Shown piece after piece: positions 1-8,449 of a DNA stretch of 34,471 bases. Location: positions 1-34,471 of the forward strand of contig JAYUYT010000034.1 in NCBI GenBank assembly GCA_043752345.1. Reading direction: 5' to 3'. The notes under the pieces are model-generated. The model had not been told where the DNA came from. It saw only the letters and a list, made by a program, of their open reading frames with translations, and did not search any database. Origin of the DNA: VFJL01 sp043752345 (lineage in GTDB: Bacteria > Pseudomonadota > Gammaproteobacteria > Burkholderiales > Nitrosomonadaceae). Position numbers and translations under genes: made by a program. Within the stretch, counting starts at the first letter, position 1. Each line of letters begins with the position of its first letter.

Positions 1-682
1 TGATCTTCTTGCGCGATGCCGCATCATCGCCATCCTTTAATCTGAACCATCCCCCTACAAACCACTCTTCATCAGAGGCGTTCCCCAGTTCCGGCTGCAA
101 GGCCACATGCCGGTAGCCGATTGTGTAATCTCCCGGCAGACTTACCCGCAGTTGCCCGGCACGATTGAGCGTCTGTACGCGTTCGACAATCTCCCAGGTT
201 TCGCTGCCGTAACAACCTGCATTCATTGCCAGCGCCCCGCCCACCGTGCCGGGTATGCCAGCCAGAAATTCAGCGCCTGCCAAAGCATGCACTGCTGCGT
301 ACCGTGCCACCTTGGCACAGGCCACACCCGCCCCGGCATAAATCAATCCTCCATCTGCGGTCTGCTGCTCCAGATGCAGTTCGTCCAGCCGCGCATGCAG
401 TAGCACTACTGTGCCGCGCACCCCACCGTCACGTACCAGCAGGTTGCTGCCCAGTCCCACCATATGCACCGGCTCTCCCTGCGGCAGGGCACGCATGAAC
501 TGAGCAAGATCGGTCAAATCAGCCGGAATATAAACACGCTCTGCCTCTCCGCCCGCGCGCCAGGAAGTATGCTTTTTCATCGATTCATTCATTCGTACTT
601 CACCGCGCAGGACTCCTTTCATCCCCTCTTTGGAAGGTACGCAGGAATCAGCAGTGAACTTATCGGGTTCCGTCATATCCAT
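1..682 (-). CDS. murB: UDP-N-acetylenolpyruvoylglucosamine reductase MurB (partial, 3' end outside window)
   Basis: MurB reduces UDP-GlcNAc-enolpyruvate to UDP-MurNAc with NADPH and FAD in the cytoplasm, the second committed step of peptidoglycan synthesis. Reading the minus strand from 682 gives about 227 codons without a stop up to the window edge. Visible FAD-binding-fold signatures are GLGSNLLVRDGG, AGAGVACAKVAR and LAGIPGTVGGALAMNAGCYG. The C-terminal substrate domain has only begun (GYRHVAL) when the window ends. The start is uncertain. In-frame ATGs lie at 682, 676, 628, 598 and 586; the one at 682 follows an in-frame TGA, while the family N-terminus (RMNESM, TSWRAGG) fits a later start. 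It lies about 100 bp downstream of murC in the same direction, the usual betaproteobacterial placement in the dcw cluster. Confidence 0.95.
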   Translation of the reverse strand, partial: MDMTEPDKFTADSCVPSKEGMKGVLRGEVRMNESMKKHTSWRAGGEAERVYIPADLTDLAQFMRALPQGEPVHMVGLGSNLLVRDGGVRGTVVLLHARLDELHLEQQTADGGLIYAGAGVACAKVARYAAVHALAGAEFLAGIPGTVGGALAMNAGCYGSETWEIVERVQTLNRAGQLRVSLPGDYTIGYRHVALQPELGNASDEEWFVGGWFRLKDGDDAASRKKI

Positions 683-785
683 TCACGCATCCCGTAACAG
701 ACTGGTGATGTAAAAAATTCGGTAACGCTACCGCGCAGGTCTTTTTCAGCTGCTTTTATCCCTACCCCTCCAACCCTCAGGCGCA

Positions 786-2216
786 TCATGCTTTTCTCCC
801 TGCATCTCCATCCCCAAGCACAATGCTGGGTGCCACTCCGCCCACCGACCCCGCTCCCATCACCAGCACCACGTCACCGTCCTGTGCCGCGCTGCGGATG
901 GCGGCAGGCAACTCATCCACGGTCTCGACATAGATTGGTTCCACCTTGCCTTGCACCCTTACTGCGCGCGCTAGCGACTTGCTGTCGGCGGCCACGATTG
1001 GCGCCTCACCTGCGGGGTAAACTTCGGTTAGTAACAGCACATCGGCGGTGGATAGAACCTTGACGAAATCCTCAAACACGTCGCGCGTACGCGTGTAGCG
1101 ATGCGGCTGGAACGCCAGCACCAGGCGGCGCCCAGGGAACGCGCCACGCGCAGCAGCAATGGTGGCAGCCATTTCCACCGGGTGATGACCATAATCATCA
1201 ACCAATGTGAAGCTGCCGCTCTGGCCATTCTTGTCACTAGCTAATTTGATCTCTCCGTAACGCTGAAAACGCCGCCCGACTCCTTTGAATCCAGCCAGAG
1301 CGCTGATAATGGCTTCATCCGGCACACACAGCTCGTTGCCTACTGCAATGGCAGCGAGCGCATTCTGCACGTTATGCAGCCCCGGCAGATTGAGCGCGAT
1401 GTTGAGCTTGCGCGTCTTGCCATTTACGCCCACTAGCGCAGTAAAATGCATCTGCCCCCCGCTGTGACAAATATCTGCAGCGCGAATTAACGCCGTATCC
1501 GACAGACCGTAGGTGGTGATAGGTCTGACGATGGCCGGCATGATTGCACGCACGTTGGCATCATCCACACACAGCATCGCCATCCCATAAAAAGGCAGGT
1601 GCTGCACAAAATCCACGAATGCCTGTTTGAGTCTGCCGAAATCATGGCCGTAGGTTTCCATGTGGTCGGCATCGATATTGGTCACCACCGCCAGCACCGG
1701 TTGCAGGTAGAGAAATGAGGCATCCGATTCGTCTGCTTCCACCACGATAAATTCACCGCTGCCCAGCCTGGCATGGGAACCTGCAGCTTCCAGTCTGCCT
1801 CCAATAACAAAAGTTGGGTCCATTCCCGCTTCCGCTAGAATGCTGGCGATCAGACTGGTGGTGGTAGTCTTGCCATGAGTACCAGCGACAGCGATGCCCT
1901 GACGCAACCTCAATAATTCCGCCAGCATCATGGCGCGCGGCACCACCGGGACATTACGTTCATGTGCCGCAACCACTTCCGGATTGTCCGGCTGCACCGC
2001 AGTCGACGTCACGACCGCATCCGCTGATGTCACCTGATCACGTGCATGGCCACGATGGATGGTGATACCCAGGCTTTTCAGGCGCTGCGTAGCGGCGTTG
2101 TCGGCCAAATCTGAACCGCTCACCTGGTAACCCAGGTTGAACAGCACTTCGGCAATGCCACTCATACCCGAGCCGCCAATGCCGACAAAATGAACATGTT
2201 TGACTTTATGTTTCAT
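786..2216 (-). CDS. murC: UDP-N-acetylmuramate--L-alanine ligase MurC
   Basis: MurC adds L-Ala to UDP-MurNAc using ATP, the first amino acid of the peptidoglycan stem peptide. The 476-residue product has the normal family length. It shows the N-terminal Rossmann loop GIGGSGMSG (residues 12-20), the Mur-ligase P-loop GTHGKTTT (112-119), EADESDASFL, the TNIDADHMETYG metal/substrate motif, and DDYGHHP in the C-terminal domain. The ATG at 2216 (MKHKVKHVHFVGIGG) is preferred over an upstream in-frame start at 2276, because the family N-terminus begins here and the longer form would run into murG. It starts 10 nt after the murG stop, so the two are probably co-translated. Confidence 0.97.
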   Translation of the reverse strand: MKHKVKHVHFVGIGGSGMSGIAEVLFNLGYQVSGSDLADNAATQRLKSLGITIHRGHARDQVTSADAVVTSTAVQPDNPEVVAAHERNVPVVPRAMMLAELLRLRQGIAVAGTHGKTTTTSLIASILAEAGMDPTFVIGGRLEAAGSHARLGSGEFIVVEADESDASFLYLQPVLAVVTNIDADHMETYGHDFGRLKQAFVDFVQHLPFYGMAMLCVDDANVRAIMPAIVRPITTYGLSDTALIRAADICHSGGQMHFTALVGVNGKTRKLNIALNLPGLHNVQNALAAIAVGNELCVPDEAIISALAGFKGVGRRFQRYGEIKLASDKNGQSGSFTLVDDYGHHPVEMAATIAAARGAFPGRRLVLAFQPHRYTRTRDVFEDFVKVLSTADVLLLTEVYPAGEAPIVAADSKSLARAVRVQGKVEPIYVETVDELPAAIRSAAQDGDVVLVMGAGSVGGVAPSIVLGDGDAGRKA

Positions 2217-2226
2217 GGTTCCAGAT

Positions 2227-3312
2227 TCATGCTTTTGCCATCTCGATGCAAACTTGCGCCACCAGTTGGGTGGCATCGGGTTTCGCCAGTGCGCGCGCTT
2301 TTATCGCCATCTCTAATAATCTGTCGCGGCTTAACTCCGTCAGAAGTCGTGCCAGACTTTGTGGGGTCAGTTCATTTTGCGGCAGCAGCACGGCTGCATC
2401 CCGCTCGCTCAGAAATCTGGCATTGCTGGCTTGATGATCGTCCACGGCGTAGGGGAACGGCACCAGTATGCTTGCCACCCCCGCCGCTGCCAGTTCAGCG
2501 ATGGTGAGTGCGCCGGCGCGGCAAATCACCAGATCACAATCGGCATAGCAAGCAGCCATGTCTTCGATGAACGCCACCAACTCACCTGCCACTCCCGCTT
2601 CCGCATAATTCTTTCTCAACGTATCCAGATGCTTCGCTCCTGCCTGGTGCGTCACCTGCGGGCGCCTGTTTTCCGGGATCAATCCCAATGCCTGCGGCAC
2701 CACGGCATTCAGCGCGTGTGCGCCCAAACTGCCACCTACCACCAGCAATCTCAATCTTTCACCGCCGTTTTTGTCACGAGCGGCATACCTTGTTTCTGGC
2801 GCATCCAACTGGCCGATCGCGTTGCGCACCGGATTGCCGGAAAATACTGCCTTGTTACCGTTTCTGATTGCATCTGGAAAACCCAGCAGAACTTTATCTG
2901 CAAACTTTGCCAACACTTTGTTAGTGAGACCTGCTATCGAATTCTGTTCGTGTATCACCAACGGCTTGCCCAGCAACGAAGCCATCAGGCCACCGGGAAA
3001 CGCCGGATAACCACCCATGCCCAATACCACATCAGGGCGCACCTGGAACAGCACCTTAGCGCTTTGCCAGAATGCCAGCAGCAGCCGCAGTGGCAGCGTC
3101 AGCCACGCCGCAGCATTTTTCCCGCGCACACCGGAAAAGCGGATGATTCTTGTGTCATACCCGCGTTGCGGCACCAGCATTGTCTCCATCCCTCCCTCGG
3201 TTCCCAGCCACACGACGCGCCAACCCGCTGCCTTCATGTAATCCGCCACCGCCAATCCGGGGAATACATGGCCACCAGTTCCGCCAGCCATGATCAGGAT
3301 GGTGTGCGCCAA
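2227..3312 (-). CDS. murG: UDP-GlcNAc:lipid I N-acetylglucosaminyltransferase MurG (TTG start)
   Basis: MurG transfers GlcNAc from UDP-GlcNAc to lipid I, giving lipid II on the inner face of the cytoplasmic membrane. The 361-residue GT28 protein has the N-terminal GGTGGH loop (residues 10-15), GMGGYPAFPGG, HEQNSIAGLTNK, and the C-terminal donor-binding region VVGGSLGAHALN and CRAGALTIAELAAAG. The start is read as TTG at 3312. A GGGAG Shine-Dalgarno sits 8 nt upstream, and the product then begins MAHTILIMAGGTGGH as the family does. The next ATG (at 3291) would leave only three residues before the glycine loop. It lies 37 nt after ftsW in the dcw operon. Confidence 0.96.
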   Translation of the reverse strand: MAHTILIMAGGTGGHVFPGLAVADYMKAAGWRVVWLGTEGGMETMLVPQRGYDTRIIRFSGVRGKNAAAWLTLPLRLLLAFWQSAKVLFQVRPDVVLGMGGYPAFPGGLMASLLGKPLVIHEQNSIAGLTNKVLAKFADKVLLGFPDAIRNGNKAVFSGNPVRNAIGQLDAPETRYAARDKNGGERLRLLVVGGSLGAHALNAVVPQALGLIPENRRPQVTHQAGAKHLDTLRKNYAEAGVAGELVAFIEDMAACYADCDLVICRAGALTIAELAAAGVASILVPFPYAVDDHQASNARFLSERDAAVLLPQNELTPQSLARLLTELSRDRLLEMAIKARALAKPDATQLVAQVCIEMAKA

Positions 3313-3349
3313 GTCAAAGCTCCCTCATTGATCCTCTGCAAGCGCCCGC

Positions 3350-4513
3350 TCATACGGCGAAACCCCGCATGAGTTGCCGGTTTTCCCAGTCCACCCGCAG
3401 CAACACCGCCAGCGCGACACAGTTGGCGACAATGCTGCTGCCGCCGAAGCTCATCAGCGGCAAGGTCAATCCTTTGGTCGGCAATACCCCCATGTTCACA
3501 CCCATGTTGATGAAAGCCTGCACCCCCAGCCATACGCCGATGCCTTGCGCCACCAGCGCGGAAAAGTGACGCTCCCGCATCGCAGCCTGACGGCCTATCA
3601 CGAAAGCGCGCATCACCAACCCAGCGAACAGTGCCACCACTGTTGCCACGCCGATAAAACCAAGCTCTTCTGCAATTACTGCCAGCAGAAAATCGGTGTG
3701 CGCTTCGGGCAGGTAAAAAAGCTTTTCCACGCTGCCGCCCAAACCAACGCCCAGCCATTCGCCGCGCCCGAATGCAATCAAGGCATGACTTAACTGGTAG
3801 CCTTTTCCATAAGGGTCGATCCACGGGTCCATGAACCCCACAATGCGTTGCATACGGTAAGGCTCGATCCAGACTAGCGCCAACAGACCAGCGATCAGGA
3901 AACTGATCAGTCCCGCGAACAGCTTCAGATTCATGCCCCCCAGGAACAAGGCCGCCATCGCGATGGCGGTGATAACGACGAATGCGCCAAAATCCGGCTC
4001 GCGCAGCAGCAGCAGACCTATCACCAGCATCACGATCAGCATCGGGAAAAAACCTTTGCGGAAACTATCCAAGTACGCGCTTTTGCGGGTGGTGTAATCG
4101 GCGGCGTAAATCACCACGAACAGCTTCATGAACTCGGATGGCTGTAAATTCACTACCAGCAGCGATAACCAGCGCCGGCTGCCGTTGACCTCACGGCCTA
4201 TTCCGGGAATCAACACCAGTACCAGCAGCAGCACTCCCAGCAGGAACAGATGAAACGAATATTTCTGCCACACCGGCATCGGTACCTGGAACGCAATCAA
4301 TCCCGCCAGCAGACCCACCAGCAGATAGGCGCCATGCCGCACGAGAAAATGCGCCGCATAGCCACCGGTTCCGCGCCCTGCTTCGGCGATGGCAATGGAA
4401 GCGGAATAAACCATCACCAGTCCCAGGCTCAGCAGCAATATCGCCGACCAGACCAAAGTTTGATCAAAATCATGCGGCATTCTCTGGTTGTTGATGTCAG
4501 TCTGGTAAATCAT
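3350..4513 (-). CDS. ftsW: Peptidoglycan glycosyltransferase FtsW (SEDS family)
   Basis: FtsW is the septal SEDS glycan polymerase that works with FtsI (PBP3) at the division ring. The 387-residue protein is very hydrophobic, with about ten predicted membrane segments. It shows family signatures LVMVYSAS near the N-terminus, the loop RRWLSLLVVNLQPSEFMKL, DFGAF, QLSHALIAFGRGEW-LGVGLG, LPEAHTDFLLAVIAEELGF and the C-terminal GLTLPLMSFGGSS. The ATG at 4513 overlaps the murD stop by 4 nt (ATGA), indicating translational coupling; AAGG lies about 10 nt upstream. A second in-frame ATG 11 codons downstream (MPHDF) is an alternative start. The order murD-ftsW-murG is the standard dcw order. Confidence 0.96.
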   Translation of the reverse strand: MIYQTDINNQRMPHDFDQTLVWSAILLLSLGLVMVYSASIAIAEAGRGTGGYAAHFLVRHGAYLLVGLLAGLIAFQVPMPVWQKYSFHLFLLGVLLLVLVLIPGIGREVNGSRRWLSLLVVNLQPSEFMKLFVVIYAADYTTRKSAYLDSFRKGFFPMLIVMLVIGLLLLREPDFGAFVVITAIAMAALFLGGMNLKLFAGLISFLIAGLLALVWIEPYRMQRIVGFMDPWIDPYGKGYQLSHALIAFGRGEWLGVGLGGSVEKLFYLPEAHTDFLLAVIAEELGFIGVATVVALFAGLVMRAFVIGRQAAMRERHFSALVAQGIGVWLGVQAFINMGVNMGVLPTKGLTLPLMSFGGSSIVANCVALAVLLRVDWENRQLMRGFAV

Positions 4514-5925
4514 TGGCTGGGACCTTGCTCAATCGTGGCCGGAACTCTTGCCGCCAACTCTCTTACCGCCGCGACAAACACTTCCGCGCGATGTGCGTAA
4601 TTTCTGAACATGTCGAGGCTGGCGCACGCCGGCGACATCAGCACCACATCACCTCGTTGTGCCAGCACAAAGCTTTGCTGCACCGCTTCTTCCATCGTCT
4701 TTGCTTGATGCAGCGGCACGCCGCAGCCGGCCAGCGCAGCGGCGATTTTCCCGGCATCGCGCCCAATCAGCACTACCGCGCGCGCACATTCCGCCAGCGG
4801 CTGCCGCAGCGGGGAGAAATCCTGTCCCTTGCCATCGCCACCGGCGATCAGCACCACACCTTGCGTCATGCCGTTCAGAGCCGCGACCGTGGCGCCGACG
4901 TTGGTGCCTTTCGAGTCGTCGTAGAAAGTGATGCCGCCGAACGCCGCCACCTTCTCCATCCGATGCGGCAGTCCCTTGAATTCACGCAAGGCCTGCAGCA
5001 ATGGCTCAAACGGCAATTCCACGGCGCGACATAGCGCCAGCGCGGCCAGCGCATTGGCCGCATTGTGCTGACCGGTAATGACGAGTTCGCTGGTTTTCAT
5101 CAAACGTGTTTTCCCCTGCGCCAACCAAGTGTCGCCACCATCGCGCAGCAAACCAAAATCACTCTCGGTAACAGGTGCATCCAGACCAAAAGTCATCTGC
5201 TTTCTTCCGGGCAATGCCATTGCGCGTACCAGCGGGTCATCACGGTTGAGGATCTGCGTACCACCGTCCTCACTCAGGAATATCCTGGCCTTGGCAGCGG
5301 CATAATCCTGCATTCCAGCGTAACGGTCGAAATGGTCTTCGCATAAATTCAGCACTGCAGCCACATCAGGATTGAGGCTTTTAGTGGTTTCCAACTGGAA
5401 ACTGGAAATCTCCAGAACCCATGCTTGCGGCAGCTTGCCGGAGTCTTCCCGCCGCATCAGCGCATTCAGCACTGCCGGACTGATGTTGCCCGCCACCTCG
5501 ACATCCCACCCGGATCGCTGCACCATCGCCCCTGCCATGGCAGTAACCGTGGTCTTGCCGTTGGAACCGGTAATCGCCAGGATTTTTGGGGCTGAACTGT
5601 CGGTCTGTCCAAGTGCCAGAGTGAAAAGCTCAATATCACCCACTACCGATACACCGCGCTTCGCTGCCTGCTGCACCAGCGGCTCTGCCAGTGGCACACC
5701 GGGGCTGATGGCGATAAGGTCTATGCCGGCGAAAGTCTTGGCGGAAAATGCGCCGGTAAATACCTGTGCAGCAGGTACGGCCCGTTGCATTGCATCCAGA
5801 TTGGGAGGAGCTGCACGGCTGTCAGCGACACGCACGTCCGCACCCTGGCGCGACAGCCACTTGGCCATGGACAATCCGGTTTCACCCATTCCCAGTACCA
5901 ACACAGTTTTACCTCGCAAATTCAT
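4510..5925 (-). CDS. murD: UDP-N-acetylmuramoyl-L-alanine--D-glutamate ligase MurD
   Basis: MurD adds D-Glu to UDP-MurNAc-L-Ala using ATP. The product is 471 residues. The N-terminal uracil-binding Rossmann segment is VLVLGMGETGLSMAKWL. It is followed by the P-loop ITGSNGKTTV, the metal-binding LNLCEDHFDRY and the C-terminal YDDSKGTNVGATVAAL. Near the C-terminus, LMSPACASLDMFRNYAHR contains the family SPACASFD-type motif. The ATG at 5925 gives MNLRGKTVLVLG, matching the family start, although no clear Shine-Dalgarno is present. It lies 19 nt after mraY and overlaps ftsW by 4 nt. Confidence 0.97.
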   Translation of the reverse strand: MNLRGKTVLVLGMGETGLSMAKWLSRQGADVRVADSRAAPPNLDAMQRAVPAAQVFTGAFSAKTFAGIDLIAISPGVPLAEPLVQQAAKRGVSVVGDIELFTLALGQTDSSAPKILAITGSNGKTTVTAMAGAMVQRSGWDVEVAGNISPAVLNALMRREDSGKLPQAWVLEISSFQLETTKSLNPDVAAVLNLCEDHFDRYAGMQDYAAAKARIFLSEDGGTQILNRDDPLVRAMALPGRKQMTFGLDAPVTESDFGLLRDGGDTWLAQGKTRLMKTSELVITGQHNAANALAALALCRAVELPFEPLLQALREFKGLPHRMEKVAAFGGITFYDDSKGTNVGATVAALNGMTQGVVLIAGGDGKGQDFSPLRQPLAECARAVVLIGRDAGKIAAALAGCGVPLHQAKTMEEAVQQSFVLAQRGDVVLMSPACASLDMFRNYAHRAEVFVAAVRELAARVPATIEQGPSQ

Positions 5926-5944
5926 AAGAATGCTTCGAAACCTT

Positions 5945-7030
5945 TTATCTCAGTTTCAGTGTGGACAAGCCAAACAGCACCAGCATCATGGTGATAATCC
6001 AGAATCGCACCACCACTTGGTTTTCTTTCCAGCCCTTCAACTCGTAGTGATGATGCAGTGGCGCCATACGAAAAATTCGCTTTCCCGTCAACTTGAATGA
6101 AGCCACTTGCAGCATCACTGACAGGGTTTCCACCACGAACACCCCACCCATGATGAACAGCACGATCTCCTGGCGCACGATCACCGTCACCACGCCTAGT
6201 GCAGCACCCAGCGCCAGCGCACCGACGTCACCCATGAATACTTCCGCCGGATAAGCGTTGAACCACAGAAAAGCAAGTCCAGCACCCGCCAGTGCGCCGC
6301 AGAACACAGCCAGTTCACTTGCATGCGGTACATAGGGAATGCCGAGATATTTCGCGAACACTGCGTGACCCGCCACGTAAGCAAAGATTGCCAAGGCACT
6401 GCTGATCATCACGGTCGGCATGATGGCCAGACCATCAAGGCCATCGGTCAGGTTGACCGCATTGCTGGTACCCACGATGACAAAATAGGTCAACGCCACG
6501 AAACCGAACACGCCTAGCGGGATCGCCACCTGTTTGAAGAAAGGCACAATTAAACTGGTCTGCGCCGGCAGCTCGGCGGTGAGCGCAAGGTACAACGCTA
6601 CCGAGATCGCAATCAGTGATTGCCAGAAAAACTTGGATTTGGCGGATATCCCTTTGGGATTGCGATATACCACCTTGCGGTAATCATCCACCCAGCCGAT
6701 TACACCGAAACCCAACGTGGTCAGCAACACCACCCACACGTAACGATTGCTCAAATCCGACCACAACAGGGTGGTGACGGCGATGGATACCAGGATCAAT
6801 GCACCACCCATGGTCGGCGTACCCGCTTTGACGAGATGAGATTGCGGCCCGTCATCACGTATTGACTGGCCGATTTTATAAGCGGTGAGCTTGCGTATCA
6901 TGGCCGGGCCAACCATGAATGAAATCGCCAGAGCGGTAAGTGCCGCCAGCACCGCGCGTAACGTAATGTAATTGAGCACGTTGAATGCGCGGATATCCCT
7001 GGCCAGCCATTGGGCAAGTTCTAGCAGCAT
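5945..7030 (-). CDS. mraY: Phospho-N-acetylmuramoyl-pentapeptide-transferase MraY
   Basis: MraY is the integral membrane enzyme that transfers phospho-MurNAc-pentapeptide to undecaprenyl phosphate, producing lipid I. The 361-residue length is exactly typical. Signature motifs are all present: DDYRKVVYRNPKGISAKSKF with the catalytic aspartates, NLTDGLDGLA, FMGDVGALALGA, and the cytoplasmic PLHHHYELKGWKE with the triple-His motif. About ten membrane segments are apparent. The ATG at 7030 gives the family N-terminus (MLLELAQWL... FNVLNYITLRA). No good Shine-Dalgarno is seen. A 60-nt spacer separates it from murF and holds a small inverted repeat (ACAAT-GAA-ATTGT, 7041-7053). Confidence 0.97.
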   Translation of the reverse strand: MLLELAQWLARDIRAFNVLNYITLRAVLAALTALAISFMVGPAMIRKLTAYKIGQSIRDDGPQSHLVKAGTPTMGGALILVSIAVTTLLWSDLSNRYVWVVLLTTLGFGVIGWVDDYRKVVYRNPKGISAKSKFFWQSLIAISVALYLALTAELPAQTSLIVPFFKQVAIPLGVFGFVALTYFVIVGTSNAVNLTDGLDGLAIMPTVMISSALAIFAYVAGHAVFAKYLGIPYVPHASELAVFCGALAGAGLAFLWFNAYPAEVFMGDVGALALGAALGVVTVIVRQEIVLFIMGGVFVVETLSVMLQVASFKLTGKRIFRMAPLHHHYELKGWKENQVVVRFWIITMMLVLFGLSTLKLR

Positions 7031-7090
7031 GACAATCGCAACAATGAAATTGTGTTTTGCATGATCATTTCACGTTTAACAATTCAGTAC

Positions 7091-8449
7091 TCATGACTCG
7101 ATATCCTTGATCACTCGTTCCATTTGCATGAAGCGCGATCCCTTTACCAGCACCGTGACATCGGCTGTCAGCTGATCTCTGAGCTCGGCCACCAACTCTT
7201 CTATGTGCTCAAAATGCCGCGCACCCGCACCGAATTTCGCCACGGCATATGCACTCAATTCACCCATAGCAAACAGCCTGTCTACCCCAGCAAGACGTGC
7301 CTCTTCACCGATGTACTCATGCAAAACCACTGCGTTCACACCCAGCTCACCCATGTCGCCTAGCACCAGAATTTTTTTTCCTGGAGCAGCGGCTAGCACG
7401 GCCAGCGCGGCTCGCACCGATTCTGGATTAGCGTTGTAACTGTCATCTATCAGTGTTGCCTCATGCAAACCACGTTTTTTCTGCATGCGCCCCTTCACCC
7501 CGCTGAACGTGCTCAGCCCCAGCGCGATTATTTCCTTACCTATGCCCATGGCTGCTGTGGCCGCCGCCGCCGCCAGCGCGTTACGCACGTTATGTTCGCC
7601 GGGAACCTGCAATGCCACTTCCTCCACCCCATCCGGAAGTGTCATTGTCATTTTGCTGTTAAGCAGATTCAGCTGATAGCGGGCGCTCACCGCCGCGCCT
7701 GCACCTAGACCAAAATCCACCACCCGTCTGCTGCCCGCGAACTTGCGCCACAACGGCGCGTAGGGGTCGTCAGCGTTGATAACCGCCACTCCCGTCAGAT
7801 CCAGCCCTTCGAAAACCTCACCTTTGGCGCGGGCGACCGCCTCCACCGAACCCAGCCCCTCAAGATGCGCCGCGCCTGCATTGGTTATCAGCGCCACACT
7901 GGGCTTCGCCAGGCCAGTAAGGTATGCGATCTCGCCGACGTGATTCATGCCCATTTCGATCACCGCGTAAGCATGCTGAGCGCGCAATCGCAGCAACATC
8001 TGCGGCACACCGATATCATTGTTGAGGTTGCCCTCCGTCGCCAGCACCTTGTCTGCATCGCCTGCCGTCTGCCGCAAAATAGACGCAATCATTTCTTTCA
8101 CCGTGGTCTTGCCGTTGCTGCCTGTCACCGCGACCAATGGAATGGCAAAGCGTCCACGCCAGTACGCCGCCAGCTGCCCCAGACCCAAGCGCGTATCTTT
8201 CACCAGTATCAGGGGGATTCCCAATTCCTGACTTCCGGTCTCCGCCCCTCGACACACCATTGCCGCTACCGCACCCTTCTCCTTCGCAGTAGCCACAAAC
8301 TCATGACCGTCGAATTTTTCCCCTCTCAACGCAACAAATAAATCACCCCGTCCCACCCTGCGGCTATCGGTGCTAACCCCGGTAAAAAATGCATCCTCGC
8401 CGTGCCATTCGGCATCCAGGGCACGAACCGCTTCCTGCACTGCCATCAT
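7091..8449 (-). CDS. murF: UDP-MurNAc-tripeptide--D-alanyl-D-alanine ligase MurF
   Basis: MurF joins D-Ala-D-Ala to the UDP-MurNAc-tripeptide, finishing the cytoplasmic pentapeptide precursor. The 452-residue product has the N-terminal substrate-binding part (VSTDSRRVGRGDLFVAL), the P-loop VTGSNGKTTVKEM, TNAGAAHLEGLGS and the C-terminal DDSYNANPESVRAAL. The ATG at 8449 overlaps the murE stop by 4 nt; a second ATG follows directly, so the true first residue may be one codon later. It is coupled to murE, as in other dcw clusters. Codons around 8221-8250 (GAETGSQELGIP) read GGAAGTCAGGAATTGGGAATC, weakly like the GAATC-rich tracts seen in murE. Confidence 0.97.
   Translation of the reverse strand: MMAVQEAVRALDAEWHGEDAFFTGVSTDSRRVGRGDLFVALRGEKFDGHEFVATAKEKGAVAAMVCRGAETGSQELGIPLILVKDTRLGLGQLAAYWRGRFAIPLVAVTGSNGKTTVKEMIASILRQTAGDADKVLATEGNLNNDIGVPQMLLRLRAQHAYAVIEMGMNHVGEIAYLTGLAKPSVALITNAGAAHLEGLGSVEAVARAKGEVFEGLDLTGVAVINADDPYAPLWRKFAGSRRVVDFGLGAGAAVSARYQLNLLNSKMTMTLPDGVEEVALQVPGEHNVRNALAAAAATAAMGIGKEIIALGLSTFSGVKGRMQKKRGLHEATLIDDSYNANPESVRAALAVLAAAPGKKILVLGDMGELGVNAVVLHEYIGEEARLAGVDRLFAMGELSAYAVAKFGAGARHFEHIEELVAELRDQLTADVTVLVKGSRFMQMERVIKDIES

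Noticed and set aside
107..697. Small plus-strand frames opposite murB
   Set aside because: The minus strand encodes continuous MurB sequence through this whole interval.
2359..3372. Long plus-strand frame (337 codons) opposite murG
   Set aside because: murG on the other strand has all family motifs; this frame is rich in His, Gln and Arg without any recognisable domain, as expected for an antisense shadow.
3294..3824. Minus-strand frame of 176 codons overlapping ftsW
   Set aside because: Same strand but another frame of the ftsW 3' part; no domain, while ftsW has its complete C-terminal signature.
5372..6100. Plus-strand frame of 242 codons spanning murD and mraY
   Set aside because: It runs antisense across two well-supported genes and their junction; the composition (Ser, Arg, Ala, Pro) is that of a shadow.
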